Source: Marinobacter gudaonensis (GTDB taxonomy: Bacteria > Pseudomonadota > Gammaproteobacteria > Pseudomonadales > Oleiphilaceae). From it: a stretch of DNA of 64,000 nt. The position numbers were made by a program, and so were the translations under genes. Location: NCBI RefSeq assembly GCF_900115175.1, contig NZ_FOYV01000003.1, forward strand, positions 1 through 64,000, read 5' to 3'. Each line of letters begins with the position of its first letter. The first letter of the stretch is position 1. Under the pieces are notes generated by a model. The model did no database searches. It had not been told where the DNA came from and worked only from the letters and a program-made list of their open reading frames with translations. Positions 51,251 to 60,721 of the stretch are shown piece by piece.

Positions 51251-51991
51251 ATGACTAACCCGCTGACACTTCTTTACCGCGACGAGCACCTGCTCGTGGT
51301 TCACAAACCGGCGGGCCTGCTGGTGCACCGGAGCCCGATTGATCGGCATGAAACGGAGTTTGCGCTGCAGTATGCCAGGGCGCTGAATGGCGGGGAGCAC
51401 GTATACCCGGTGCATCGACTGGATCGGCCGACCTCTGGTGTCCTGGTGTTTGCCAGAGACAGCGACACGGCGCGTCGCCTTGGACTGGCAATGATGGCGG
51501 GATCGGTTCGAAAGACCTATCTGGCCATGGTGCGAGGGTGGCCGCCATCGCGGGGCGAGATCGATTATCCGCTGAGGGAGGAACCCGAGGATCGCCGGCT
51601 GAAAGGTTTGGAGCAGCCGGTTCGAGAGGCCATCACCCGTTACCGGACCCTGGCAACCACCGAGATTCCGGTGGCCATCGAGAAATACCCCAGCAGCAGA
51701 TACGCGGTAGTGGCGCTATATCCGGAAACCGGACGAAAACATCAGCTTCGACGGCACATGAAGCATATTCACCATCCGATCATCGGAGATGCCAATCACG
51801 GCCGCGGGCGTCACAATCGCTACTTCGCAGAGCGTTTCGGCCAGGGCAGGTTGATGCTGGCGGCGACGGCGATTGCCTTTGATCATCCGGTCTCCGGCGA
51901 GTCCGTGGTGGTGCAGGCGAAACCGGAAGCAAGCTTTATGGAGGTGCTGTCGATATTTCCCGGCTTTGCGTTGCCCGGTCAGGCCGGATAA
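51251..51991 (+). CDS. truC: tRNA pseudouridine synthase, TruC-like (RluA family)
   Basis: 246 residues from ATG 51251. Catalytic motif VHRLDRPTSGVLVFARD with the essential Asp, plus RKTYLAMVRGW and HQLRRHMKHIHHPIIGD. The length and the HPIIGDANHGRGRHN stretch favour TruC (U65 of tRNA) over the larger RluA/C/D. The 3' end overlaps the convergent GGDEF-EAL gene by 13 bp. Confidence 0.88.
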   Translation: MTNPLTLLYRDEHLLVVHKPAGLLVHRSPIDRHETEFALQYARALNGGEHVYPVHRLDRPTSGVLVFARDSDTARRLGLAMMAGSVRKTYLAMVRGWPPSRGEIDYPLREEPEDRRLKGLEQPVREAITRYRTLATTEIPVAIEKYPSSRYAVVALYPETGRKHQLRRHMKHIHHPIIGDANHGRGRHNRYFAERFGQGRLMLAATAIAFDHPVSGESVVVQAKPEASFMEVLSIFPGFALPGQAG

Positions 51992-53850
51992 TTGAGGAAT
52001 TTGGCGCAGATGTCCGCGAAGGGCAGGGGCTTGCTGTACCGGTAGCCCTGGAGGTAATCGCAACCCTTGTCGAAAAGCCAGGCCTCGTGGGACTCCAGTT
52101 CCACGCCCTCTGCCACTACGGAAAGGCCCAGCCCGCGGGCAAGACCGATGATCGACAGGGTGATGGCACAGTCGTTTTCATCGTCGGGCAGGTTGTTAAT
52201 GAACGACCGGTCTATCTTGATTCGTGAGAACGGCAGGCTCTTGAGGCGGGAAAGCGATGAGTAACCGGTGCCGAAATCATCGATGGCGAGCTCTGCGCCG
52301 GCCTCCACCAGTTGTTCCAGAACCCCGCTGATTACCTCGAAATCCCCCTGTATGGAATCTTCGGTGACTTCGAACTGAAGGGCGGTGAGGGGCATTTCAT
52401 ACAGTTCGCAAATTTTTCGGACCAGTTCCGGCAACTCTTGAACCAGCACCTGTTCTGCCGACAGATTGACGGAGATCGTTGGCAGGCGTAAGCCCGCGTC
52501 CATGCCTTCCCGCCAGTGCCGGCAGACCCGTTCCAGTACGCAGGCCCCCAGTTCGTACATCAGGCCAGCGCTTCGGGCAACGTCGAGAAATTCAATGGGC
52601 GACAGCCAGCCGCGCCGTGGATGCTGCCACCGCACCAGGGCCTCCATGCTTTCCATGTGTTGCCCGGTGCGATCCATGATGGGTTGGAAGAAGACATCGA
52701 GACTCTGTTGCTGCAGTGCATCCCTCAGTTCGCCCTCCAGCGCAAACCGGGAGCGCGCGGTCATCTGTATTTCCGAATCGAACAGGGTGGAGCGGTCCCG
52801 ACCCTGCCGCTTGGCGTGGTACATGGCCGCTTCAGCGCCCCTGAGCAGTTCCTCCGGTTCTTCGCAGTCACCGGGGAAATGACAGATGCCGACGCTGGCA
52901 CTGATGTTCAGGGTCTGGTCGGAAACCTTGATAGGCTGGCGGATGCGACCCTGGATTTCGCGAGTAACCTCACCCAGGAAATCGGGCAGGGTATAGTTGC
53001 GGATTACCAGGGCGAACTCGTCGCCGCCAATTCGGGCGAGAAAATCTTTTCCCGCGAGCTGGAGCTCTCTCAGGCGTTGCCCGATGCCGGCAATAACCTG
53101 GTCTCCAGCCTGGGGCCCCAGACCGTCATTGATGGTTTTCAACCGATCCACATCAATCCAGAGCAGGGCCAGGCTGCCGGTACCCCGCTGCTTGATTTTG
53201 CGTACCAGGTGCTCCAGGCGATCGCGCAACGAATCGATGTTGGCCAGGCCGGTCAGGGCATCGTAGCGGCGGACATAGTCGAGGGCCCGTTTCGAACGCA
53301 GCCAGGCCTCGTGGGTGTTCATCAGGCTGATGGTGTCAGCGATGGCGACCGCCAGGGAGATGTCCGGTACCGTCCATGCCCGGCAGGTACCGGACTCGAG
53401 GCAGACGACGCCGCTCAGCCGTTCGCCGTCAAAAATCGGCGCGTCGAGCATCGCCTGGATGTTCTGCACCGACAGGTATTCGCGATCGAAGGAACTGGTT
53501 CGAGGATCGTTGCGGGCGTCCTCGACGGCAATCACTCGTTCCTCGGTAATCGCCTTGAAGTAGGCGGGGTGGTCGGAACGGAACAGCTGGATATCGGAAG
53601 GCTCTGCGGGGGGGACTTTTCTCCGCGCTTCGCTCTGGTCGTGCAGCCATTCACATCGAATACGGTCGCGCTCGGGCGGGAACTGCCAGACGCTGGCGCG
53701 CCGGAGGCCCAGGCGGTTGGCGCAAAGCTCCAGCAGAGCCGCGAGTTTCCGGGTCCTGGGAAGGTCAATGAAGCTGGTGTTGTGGCTCAGCTCCATCAGT
53801 GCCTTATGGTGGGTCACAAGAACATCACTGTCGCGCATGGCCGGGCTCAA
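51979..53850 (-). CDS. GAF-GGDEF-EAL cyclic-di-GMP signalling protein
   Basis: 623 residues. TTG 53850 is preferred: CGAGGATC lies about 8 bases upstream of it, while the alternative ATG 53838 lacks a site at the right distance. An N-terminal GAF domain (about 20-175), GGDEF about 195-355 with intact RIGGDEFALV, and EAL about 370-620 with MESMEALVRW and DDFGTGYSSLSRLKSLPF. Both catalytic motifs look intact, so the protein could make and hydrolyse c-di-GMP, or use one domain as a regulator. No membrane segment. Confidence 0.93.
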   Translation of the reverse strand: MSPAMRDSDVLVTHHKALMELSHNTSFIDLPRTRKLAALLELCANRLGLRRASVWQFPPERDRIRCEWLHDQSEARRKVPPAEPSDIQLFRSDHPAYFKAITEERVIAVEDARNDPRTSSFDREYLSVQNIQAMLDAPIFDGERLSGVVCLESGTCRAWTVPDISLAVAIADTISLMNTHEAWLRSKRALDYVRRYDALTGLANIDSLRDRLEHLVRKIKQRGTGSLALLWIDVDRLKTINDGLGPQAGDQVIAGIGQRLRELQLAGKDFLARIGGDEFALVIRNYTLPDFLGEVTREIQGRIRQPIKVSDQTLNISASVGICHFPGDCEEPEELLRGAEAAMYHAKRQGRDRSTLFDSEIQMTARSRFALEGELRDALQQQSLDVFFQPIMDRTGQHMESMEALVRWQHPRRGWLSPIEFLDVARSAGLMYELGACVLERVCRHWREGMDAGLRLPTISVNLSAEQVLVQELPELVRKICELYEMPLTALQFEVTEDSIQGDFEVISGVLEQLVEAGAELAIDDFGTGYSSLSRLKSLPFSRIKIDRSFINNLPDDENDCAITLSIIGLARGLGLSVVAEGVELESHEAWLFDKGCDYLQGYRYSKPLPFADICAKFLNYPA

Positions 53851-53987
53851 TGTCAGATCCTCGTTATTGAAATACGGGCGGCCCTGTTTGCTGGTTCTGT
53901 CGGGAAGGTCAAGAGCAGATCAGGTCAGTCCTGAACTCCCTGAAAAATATGACAGTTCAGGTGTTTCTTGTCCAATGCGGGAGGCGC

Positions 53988-55475
53988 TCACGCCGGGTCA
54001 GTCACAGGCTGGCCGGCTTTCCCGGTTACATTGGCGGAGTGCAGAAGTGGCCACGGCGCTTCCGCCTCAAGTGCGAAGGCGATGTCCAGCAAGGTGCGTT
54101 CGCCGCTGTGCTGGCCCATGAACTGCACGGCAACCGGGAGGTTCTCCGGCGTGCGCCCCATGGGAAGGGCGATGGCGGGCGCGCCAGTTGCGTTTGCCAA
54201 TGGTGTGAAACTGACGTAGCGCCGCAGACGCTCGAACAGGGTATCGAAGGGAACGTCTGGGCTCAGGTGGCCCAGTTCCGGCGTCGTATGGCCAAGGACG
54301 GGCGTTAGCACCGCGTCGTAGCCCTTCATCGCTTGGGAGTAGTCCCGGTGCGATTGCTTGAGCCGCCAGAGGGCGGCGGGCAGGCGCCAGAACTGCCGTC
54401 GGAACAGGGCATCCAGACCGTTGGTGAGGCCGTCCGTCTGTTGTCTGTCAAACTCCGGATGCAGCAGCTTTTTGCCGTTGACCCTTACTCCGAAGGCCAG
54501 GAGCGCCCAGTAGAGCGCGAAATCCTCCGGAAATGAGCGGTGTACCGGTACGGGGATCGGCTCCACCCGATGGCCGAGCTTCTCCAGGGTGTGGGCCGTT
54601 TTTTCCACGGTTCGGCGGGTAATGTCGTCCGTTCTGTGGCCATTGATGGAGTCGAGCACCAGGCCAATTCTCAGCTTTCGATCCGAAGGGCCCTCCATGT
54701 GGCCAACGGCGGCCAGCCTGGTGTTCCTGTGAAAAAGCTCGGCCTGTTCCAGGAAATTCGCGGTGTCCCGAACCGAGCGGGAAACAATGCCTTCGCCGAT
54801 GATGTTCAGCGGCAGCGAGGCCGCCGCTTCGTTGTCCAGCAGGCGGGCGCGGGTTGGCTTCAGACCAACCAGGCCACAACAGGCAGCAGGGATCCGGATG
54901 GAACCACCCCCATCATTGGCATGGGCGACGGGCACCACACCGGCGGCGACCAGCGCAGCAGACCCACCGGAGGAGGCGCCAGCAGAATACCCCAGGTTCC
55001 AGGGATTACGGGTCGCAGGCGCATGGGCAGGTTCGGTGGTGGCATTGAATCCGAATTCGGGCAGTGTGCTTTTGCCAAGGCAAACGAAGCCCTGGGCCAG
55101 CAGCTGTCGGGCGAAAGGACTGGTGTCGGTGGCCCGGGCGGCTGGAACGGCCAGGGAACCATGTTGCGTGGTCTGCCCGGCAACGTTGGTGTTGTCCTTG
55201 ATGAACGTAGGCACACCCCGGAAGTATGGCCAAGACGCGGGGCGGTCGTGGTTGTCGAGGGCCCGGGCCTCCGCCATGGCCCGCTCGTAGTCTTCTGCGG
55301 CCACGCCCTGCAGCAGGGGTTGTGCAACGTTTGCGCGGTCGATGGCGGCCTGGGTCACTTCCGCCACCGAGACCTCTTTCTCTCTCAGGCGGCGGGCGAG
55401 GGCGGTGGCGTCGTCGTGTCCCAGCGCATCGTTTCTGAACGCCGAGCAGGTTTTTGGAGCCGGGGCATCGGGCAT
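53988..55475 (-). CDS. Amidase-signature hydrolase
   Basis: 495 residues from ATG 55475. Ser-cisSer-Lys triad: Lys in TFIKDNTNVAGQTTQHGS (about residue 92), the cis-Ser/Ser pair in GYSAGASSGGSAALVAAGVV (about residues 167-173) and the flanking HANDGGGSIRIPAACCGLVG. Members hydrolyse amides, including 6-aminohexanoate cyclic dimer, mandelamide or indole-acetamide. GatA is unlikely because there is no gatB or gatC. Substrate unknown. Confidence 0.9.
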   Translation of the reverse strand: MPDAPAPKTCSAFRNDALGHDDATALARRLREKEVSVAEVTQAAIDRANVAQPLLQGVAAEDYERAMAEARALDNHDRPASWPYFRGVPTFIKDNTNVAGQTTQHGSLAVPAARATDTSPFARQLLAQGFVCLGKSTLPEFGFNATTEPAHAPATRNPWNLGYSAGASSGGSAALVAAGVVPVAHANDGGGSIRIPAACCGLVGLKPTRARLLDNEAAASLPLNIIGEGIVSRSVRDTANFLEQAELFHRNTRLAAVGHMEGPSDRKLRIGLVLDSINGHRTDDITRRTVEKTAHTLEKLGHRVEPIPVPVHRSFPEDFALYWALLAFGVRVNGKKLLHPEFDRQQTDGLTNGLDALFRRQFWRLPAALWRLKQSHRDYSQAMKGYDAVLTPVLGHTTPELGHLSPDVPFDTLFERLRRYVSFTPLANATGAPAIALPMGRTPENLPVAVQFMGQHSGERTLLDIAFALEAEAPWPLLHSANVTGKAGQPVTDPA

Positions 55476-55653
55476 AGTGCTTCCCTGTCTGTCTGGTGGC
55501 CAGTTCAGTATTTACTCTACGGTAATCTCCAGCGTGGCAACATGTCATTTCGGGAAGCTGAGACAGGGGCGTGATAAAAGTCCGTAAAAAGGCTCTTTTC
55601 ATCCGTGTTTTCAGGTAATAAGCTGATGGTTTGATTCTTTGTTAGCGATCCCG

Positions 55654-56262
55654 ATGGAAATCACAGAACCGCTTGTACGCCACTTTCTCGGCATTTTTTT
55701 CCTGATGATCGGCCTGCAGTTTGCGGGCCGCAGCCTCGGGTTATACAGCCGTATGCACTTCTCCCATATCAACTATGGTGAGCGGGGTTCCGCACCCTGG
55801 TGGCACAGACACATTTTCAACGTATTCCGGGCACTGATTCTTTCGGTATGCGTGGTGCGGATTTTCGCGGACATTGATGGCTGGCTGGGGGTGTTCGGCT
55901 GGCTATACCAGTGGCCGGTGCTGGCGGCCGGGATGGTCTTGTTGCTGGGCTCCTTTGCGGTCGTGAACTACCTGCAGGCCTACATGCATGAGGATTGGCG
56001 TTCGGGGATTGACCCCCGTAAAAACCGGAGCAGGCTGCTGACCGAAGGGCCATTTTCCCGATCGCGCAACCCGCTGTTCATGGCGGTGATCGCCGGCCAG
56101 CTGGGATTCTTCCTGGCGCTGCCCAGTGTGTTCTCTCTGGTGTGTCTGGTAGCCGGCGTGCTGGTGATTACCCGCCAGGCCCGGGAGGAGGAAAAGGCCC
56201 TGGCGGAGAAATTCGGCGATGAATACGAGCGTTATCGGGTCAGGGTACCGCGCTGGCTCTGA
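55654..56262 (+). CDS. ICMT/PEMT-like membrane methyltransferase
   Basis: 202 residues; ATG 55654 is used, with a TTG at 55639 as a longer option; no strong ribosome site is seen for either. Four or five hydrophobic segments, then the C-terminal signature GPFSRSRNPLFMAVIAGQLG followed by REEEKALAEKFGDEYERYRV, which marks the isoprenylcysteine carboxyl methyltransferase/phospholipid methyltransferase group. It would methylate a lipid or small molecule with S-adenosylmethionine at the membrane. The true substrate in bacteria is usually unknown. Confidence 0.85.
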   Translation: MEITEPLVRHFLGIFFLMIGLQFAGRSLGLYSRMHFSHINYGERGSAPWWHRHIFNVFRALILSVCVVRIFADIDGWLGVFGWLYQWPVLAAGMVLLLGSFAVVNYLQAYMHEDWRSGIDPRKNRSRLLTEGPFSRSRNPLFMAVIAGQLGFFLALPSVFSLVCLVAGVLVITRQAREEEKALAEKFGDEYERYRVRVPRWL

Positions 56263-56285
56263 GTCCCTCAGCTACCCGGCCCGGC

Positions 56286-57068
56286 TCATGCCTGGCGTTT
56301 GCGGGCCTCCTTGATGACATCGTAGGCATGGCTGATTTCCCGGGTGCGCTCCTCGGCCATCTCGCGCATGCTTTCCGGTAACCCCTTGCCCGCCAGCTTG
56401 TCCGGGTGGTTTTCACTCATGAGTTTGCGGTAGGCCTTCTTGAGTTCTTCATCGCTCACCGAAGGCGACACGCCCAGCACCTTGTAGGCGTCACTGATCT
56501 GGTCGGCAGAGGACCGCTGACCGGCTCCCGCCTGGCCGGAATGGGCGCCCCCCCGGAGCATGGCTTCCAGCTGGTCCACCTGGCTTTCCGGCAGGCCCAA
56601 TCCCCGCGCAATGCGAACCAGCATTTCATGTTCGGCCGGGTGCACTGAGCCATCCGCGGCCACGGCGGATACCTGCACCTGAAGAAACATTTGCAGCAAT
56701 GCCGGCTGGCGGCCACTGGCCCGCAGGAAGCGTCCCAACTCCGCCTCGAGATCAAAGTCCGGTTGCTTGCCCCGGTAGAACGCCGCTTTGGCCTGGGCTT
56801 TCTGTGCTTCATTCAGGCGGAATCGTACAAACATGGTTTCCGCCATCTGGATTTCATCCCGCGACACCACACCATCGGCCTTGCAAAGGGCGCCCATGAC
56901 GGCAAAGACGGAATCGATGAATCCGGACTGGATGCTTTGCAGTTTACCGATCAGGCGGCGTTTGAGGCGGTGGAGCAGGAAGGCGCCGATGGCAGCGCCC
57001 ACCAGGAATCCCGGGAATTTTCCAAAAGCATAGCCAATCAGGCCGCCGACGATGATTGCAAACAGCAT
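56286..57068 (-). CDS. djlA: DjlA-like membrane cochaperone (TerB plus J domain)
   Basis: 260 residues from ATG 57068. An N-terminal membrane segment (MLFAIIVGGLIGYAFGKFPG and on), a TerB-type helical domain (about 48-165), a linker, and a C-terminal J domain (about 193-258) with the key HPD in LMSENHPDKLAG. This is the DjlA arrangement: an inner-membrane DnaK cochaperone with the J domain in the cytoplasm. Confidence 0.9.
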   Translation of the reverse strand: MLFAIIVGGLIGYAFGKFPGFLVGAAIGAFLLHRLKRRLIGKLQSIQSGFIDSVFAVMGALCKADGVVSRDEIQMAETMFVRFRLNEAQKAQAKAAFYRGKQPDFDLEAELGRFLRASGRQPALLQMFLQVQVSAVAADGSVHPAEHEMLVRIARGLGLPESQVDQLEAMLRGGAHSGQAGAGQRSSADQISDAYKVLGVSPSVSDEELKKAYRKLMSENHPDKLAGKGLPESMREMAEERTREISHAYDVIKEARKRQA

Positions 57069-57116
57069 CCGAAAATCCTTTGAAGCGGAAAACAGGCCAT
57101 AGAATATACGTGTTTT

Positions 57117-59942
57117 TCAGTCCTGCTTCATGAACAGGCGTTCATCGACCTCATCGATCTGTTCGGGTTTCAGGAACTGCCGGGCATAACGCCGATAGAC
57201 TCCTGAACGAATGAACAGCTCGAACACCGGGCGGTCGATGTGTCCCTCGTCGGCCATTCGATCAAGAATGGTGAGGGATTCAGTGAGGGTTTTGCCTTCC
57301 TTATAAGGCCGGTCAACGGCCGTCAGAGCCTCGAACACGTCGGCCACCGCCATGATACGTTCAGGTATGCCCATGTCTTCGGCCGACAGGCCACAGGGAT
57401 AGCCTTTGCCATCCATGCGCTCATGATGGGTGCCGGCGAGCCTGGGAACCTTGGCCAGCCGGTCGGGAAGGGGCAGGGCGTCCAGCATGCAGATGGTTTG
57501 CACAATGTGCTCGTTGATCTTGAAGCGCTCCTCCGGCGTGAGCGTGCCCCGCGCAATCGTGAGATTGTGCAGCTCGCCCCGGTTATAGGCGTATTCAGGC
57601 AAGGACATGTCGAAGCCCCACTGGTTGCGGGGATCGTCCTTGCGCACGGGTGGCAGGTGTTCGCCCCAGGGCCGGAGATGCTCGGGTTTGTCGGCAAGCA
57701 GCTGCTCGGATGCCGGGAGGGGCGCTTCTGGAATACCGGTCAGGGCTTCCTGTTCGTCCGGGGTCAGGCCCAGCCGGTCATCGAAATGGCGCTGCCAGGT
57801 TCTCTTGCCAATGCGGCGTATTTCCGCAATATCCGCCTCGGCCATGAATTCGCCGCCGTGATTGGCCCGGGCAATCACCGCGAAGTCGTCCTGCAGATCC
57901 TGCCAAGCCTGCTCCCGTTCCTGCCTTGCAAGGGCTTCATCCTCGCCACTCAGTTGCTTGCTGAGGTATTCGATCTCGACGTCCCGATGGAGAACTTCAA
58001 AGCGGGTCCGGATCTCGTGGATCCGGTTATGGATGGTTTCCAGCTTAACCGCCTTGTCGACCACGTACTCTGGACTGGTGATCTTGCCGCAATCGTGTAG
58101 CCAGGCGGCGAGGTGGAATTCCTGGAGTTGTTCCTCGGTCATGGAAAACGACCGGAACGCCCGACTGTCGCTCTGGATAGCCTCATCCACGAGCATCTGC
58201 GCCAGTTTTGGCACTCGCTCGCAATGGCCTCCGGTGTAAGGGGATTTGGCGTCAATGGCGTTGGCCACAAGACGGATAATGCCCTCCAGCAGCGCCTGCT
58301 GGCTTTCAATGAGTTCCCGGGTTTCGATAGCCACGGCGGCAGATCCGGCGATTTCATCCACGAACACGATCAGGTCGTCGCTGAGCTGGGTATTGTCACC
58401 GTGCTCCATCTCGATGGTGAGCACGCCGATGAGCCGTTTTCGGCGGTTGCGCAGAACGGCAAAGACCGGGTTGCCCGAGATCTGCTGGCGGAGCAGCCGA
58501 ATGATGTCGCTGTCGTCGTCATCCGAGGACACGCTTTCGATGGTTGCCGGCAGCGTGAGGTTCTGGTTCACGGCCAGGGTCAGCTGTTGGTGCTGGCGGC
58601 TGAACAGGTAGATGCCGCCCCGGGCCTGGCCGACAATGTGCACAATCTGTTCGAGAATATCCCGCAGCAGATTGTTCAGGTCCTGGCCCCGGTTCAGTAC
58701 CGTGGCAATGCTCTGGAAGCTGCGGATTGTCCGGGCCATGTCGTCCAGGGCCACACTCAATTGGCGGGCTTCCCGTATGTGGGAATCTGACCGTACCGGG
58801 GTATCGAACCGGAAGCGTGATAGCCGGCCGACCTGGTTGGTGAGGTGCTCCAGCGGCCGGCCCACCTGGCGCCCCAGGAACCAGCCGATAACCAGCAGGA
58901 GCAGGGCAATCACACCGGCGATCACGGTTTGCCGGGCGAGGGCCTGCCAGACTTCTGCCAGCAGCTCATCGGAGGGGATGGCGACCACGATGCGCAGCCC
59001 CTCATTTTCCAGGGCATCGAGGGATTCGGCCATGCCGTACCAGTCTTTGCCCTCTGCGCTGAAGAGGGACACCGGGCTGCCATCCACGATATCGCCGTTG
59101 CCCGACAGGACCTGGCTGATGGCCGGGCCGGGCTGTTGCCGGTTGCCGGAGTCAGCCAGAACCTGTTGATCGCGATTGACGATGGCAATACGTGTGTCCG
59201 GGGTCTGCCGAAGCTCGGCCAACTGACGACTGAGGTCGGTGACCGTCACGTCGATGCCGTATACCGCGCCCGCGTCGGCGGTTGCGGTGGCCGCGCGTCT
59301 GGACAGGGTGATGCCGGTTTCCTGGGTGGTGAAGAACAGGTAGGGTGCCGATAGTTCCGTGGTCTCTGAACCCCGAGCCTTACTGTACCAGGGCCGGGTT
59401 CTGGGATCGTAGCGGTAGCCGGGCACACTGCGTTGTTCCAGCGGTTTCATGTCGGCGTTGTAGAATCGCCATTCGCCAGGGACGCCTTCCCGACTGTGGG
59501 TAATGGTCTGGAGCAGGTAGCGGGTGCCCTCGGGTGCGTCCGGGAACTGCAGGGTGCCGGAGCTGAGTACCTTGCGCAGGAGCACGAAATCGCCGTCTGG
59601 ATAGCCCGCGTAGACCGCGCTGACAATGTCGCTGCTGGCCAGGATATCGGCCAGCACCGGTAGCCGCTCCAGGCGCTGCTCGAGGTTTTCGGCATCGCCC
59701 AGGGCATCGTGGCTCAGTACCGCCAGGGCGGTTGAGGGCGGTGCGGTGATGGCGTGGATACGGTCGTCCACGCTGATGGCCAGCTGTCGGGCGGCGGCGC
59801 TTGCCGCCGATACCTTGGCGGCCTCCATGCCCCGGAAGCTCTGGCCAATCAATACCACGGTCAGCACCAGCATTCCCAGGGTAATGGCGGACGCGATCAG
59901 AAAAGGTAGCGACACCTGGGCTGACTGGCGTGTTCGTTCCAT
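57117..59942 (-). CDS. HD-GYP cyclic-di-GMP phosphodiesterase with periplasmic dCache-type sensor
   Basis: 941 residues from ATG 59942. A membrane helix at about 13-33, a periplasmic double-Cache-like domain (to about 335), a second helix about 335-355, HAMP about 360-410, a GAF-like domain (about 420-560), then an HD domain with AAWLHDCGK (about residue 625) and the GYP part HHERMDGKGYPCG (about residue 840). An insertion of about 150-200 residues separates HD from GYP, much more than in simple HD-GYP proteins. It should degrade c-di-GMP in response to an extracellular amino acid- or organic acid-like signal. Confidence 0.9.
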   Translation of the reverse strand: MERTRQSAQVSLPFLIASAITLGMLVLTVVLIGQSFRGMEAAKVSAASAAARQLAISVDDRIHAITAPPSTALAVLSHDALGDAENLEQRLERLPVLADILASSDIVSAVYAGYPDGDFVLLRKVLSSGTLQFPDAPEGTRYLLQTITHSREGVPGEWRFYNADMKPLEQRSVPGYRYDPRTRPWYSKARGSETTELSAPYLFFTTQETGITLSRRAATATADAGAVYGIDVTVTDLSRQLAELRQTPDTRIAIVNRDQQVLADSGNRQQPGPAISQVLSGNGDIVDGSPVSLFSAEGKDWYGMAESLDALENEGLRIVVAIPSDELLAEVWQALARQTVIAGVIALLLLVIGWFLGRQVGRPLEHLTNQVGRLSRFRFDTPVRSDSHIREARQLSVALDDMARTIRSFQSIATVLNRGQDLNNLLRDILEQIVHIVGQARGGIYLFSRQHQQLTLAVNQNLTLPATIESVSSDDDDSDIIRLLRQQISGNPVFAVLRNRRKRLIGVLTIEMEHGDNTQLSDDLIVFVDEIAGSAAVAIETRELIESQQALLEGIIRLVANAIDAKSPYTGGHCERVPKLAQMLVDEAIQSDSRAFRSFSMTEEQLQEFHLAAWLHDCGKITSPEYVVDKAVKLETIHNRIHEIRTRFEVLHRDVEIEYLSKQLSGEDEALARQEREQAWQDLQDDFAVIARANHGGEFMAEADIAEIRRIGKRTWQRHFDDRLGLTPDEQEALTGIPEAPLPASEQLLADKPEHLRPWGEHLPPVRKDDPRNQWGFDMSLPEYAYNRGELHNLTIARGTLTPEERFKINEHIVQTICMLDALPLPDRLAKVPRLAGTHHERMDGKGYPCGLSAEDMGIPERIMAVADVFEALTAVDRPYKEGKTLTESLTILDRMADEGHIDRPVFELFIRSGVYRRYARQFLKPEQIDEVDERLFMKQD

Positions 59943-60053
59943 GGATGATCCTTGGCGGCGTGAATAGGCGTAATACCGGGAGGCGGGCGCCCACTAATGC
60001 AAGCGTAGCCGTTGTCCGGTTTTTTTCATGCATATGCCGTAAAATCGAGAGCC

Positions 60054-60704
60054 ATGACGTCTGATCTGTTTTCCGACCAGCCCGGGGAGCCCATCCGGGA
60101 GATCATCACCGAAGGCGCTGTGGTACTCCGGGGGTTCGCGCTTGCCAACGAACAGGCTCTGCTGCAGGCCATTGACGAGGTGAGCCAACAGGCGCCCTTC
60201 CGGCACATGAGAACCCCTGGAGGCCATGCCATGTCGGCCGCCATGAGCGCCTGTGGCCATGTGGGCTGGGTGACCGACCAGCGAGGGTATCGCTACCAGG
60301 CAGAGGATCCGGAATCGGGTAGTCCCTGGCCCGCGATGCCGGGGGTGTTCCGTAGACTGGCCGCGGAGGCCGCCGAAGACGCCGGTTATCCAGGGTTCGA
60401 GCCGGACGCCTGCCTGATCAACCGCTATCAGAGAGGGGCGAAAATGGGGTTGCACCAGGACCGGGACGAGCGGGATTTCAGCCAGCCGATCGTGTCTGTT
60501 TCCCTGGGATTGCCGATGGTGTTCCAGTTTGGCGGTCGTAAACGCAGTGATCGTCCCTTGAAAGTACCCCTGACACACGGTGACGTGGTGGTCTGGGGCG
60601 GACCATCCCGCCTGAACTACCATGGGGTGCTGACCCTGAAGACCGGCCACCATCCGCTGACAGGCCCCTATCGCTACAATCTCACCTTCCGTCGCGCGCT
60701 ATAG
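60054..60704 (+). CDS. alkB: AlkB-type DNA/RNA demethylase (2OG-Fe dioxygenase)
   Basis: 216 residues; ATG 60054 (MTSDLFSDQPGEPI) is chosen over an upstream in-frame ATG because it fits the family N terminus. Iron ligands H and D in GLHQDRDERDF, the second His in NYHGVLT, and the family ending YRYNLTFR with R-x-N-x-T-x-R. Removes methyl groups such as 1-methyladenine by oxidation. It stands alone, without ada. Confidence 0.92.
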   Translation: MTSDLFSDQPGEPIREIITEGAVVLRGFALANEQALLQAIDEVSQQAPFRHMRTPGGHAMSAAMSACGHVGWVTDQRGYRYQAEDPESGSPWPAMPGVFRRLAAEAAEDAGYPGFEPDACLINRYQRGAKMGLHQDRDERDFSQPIVSVSLGLPMVFQFGGRKRSDRPLKVPLTHGDVVVWGGPSRLNYHGVLTLKTGHHPLTGPYRYNLTFRRAL

Positions 60705-60721
60705 TGTCCTTTATTGGCTCT

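Noticed and set aside
53988..55475. Amidase as GatA (aspartyl/glutamyl-tRNA amidotransferase)
   Set aside because: No gatB or gatC nearby, and the sequence around the triad resembles stand-alone amidases.
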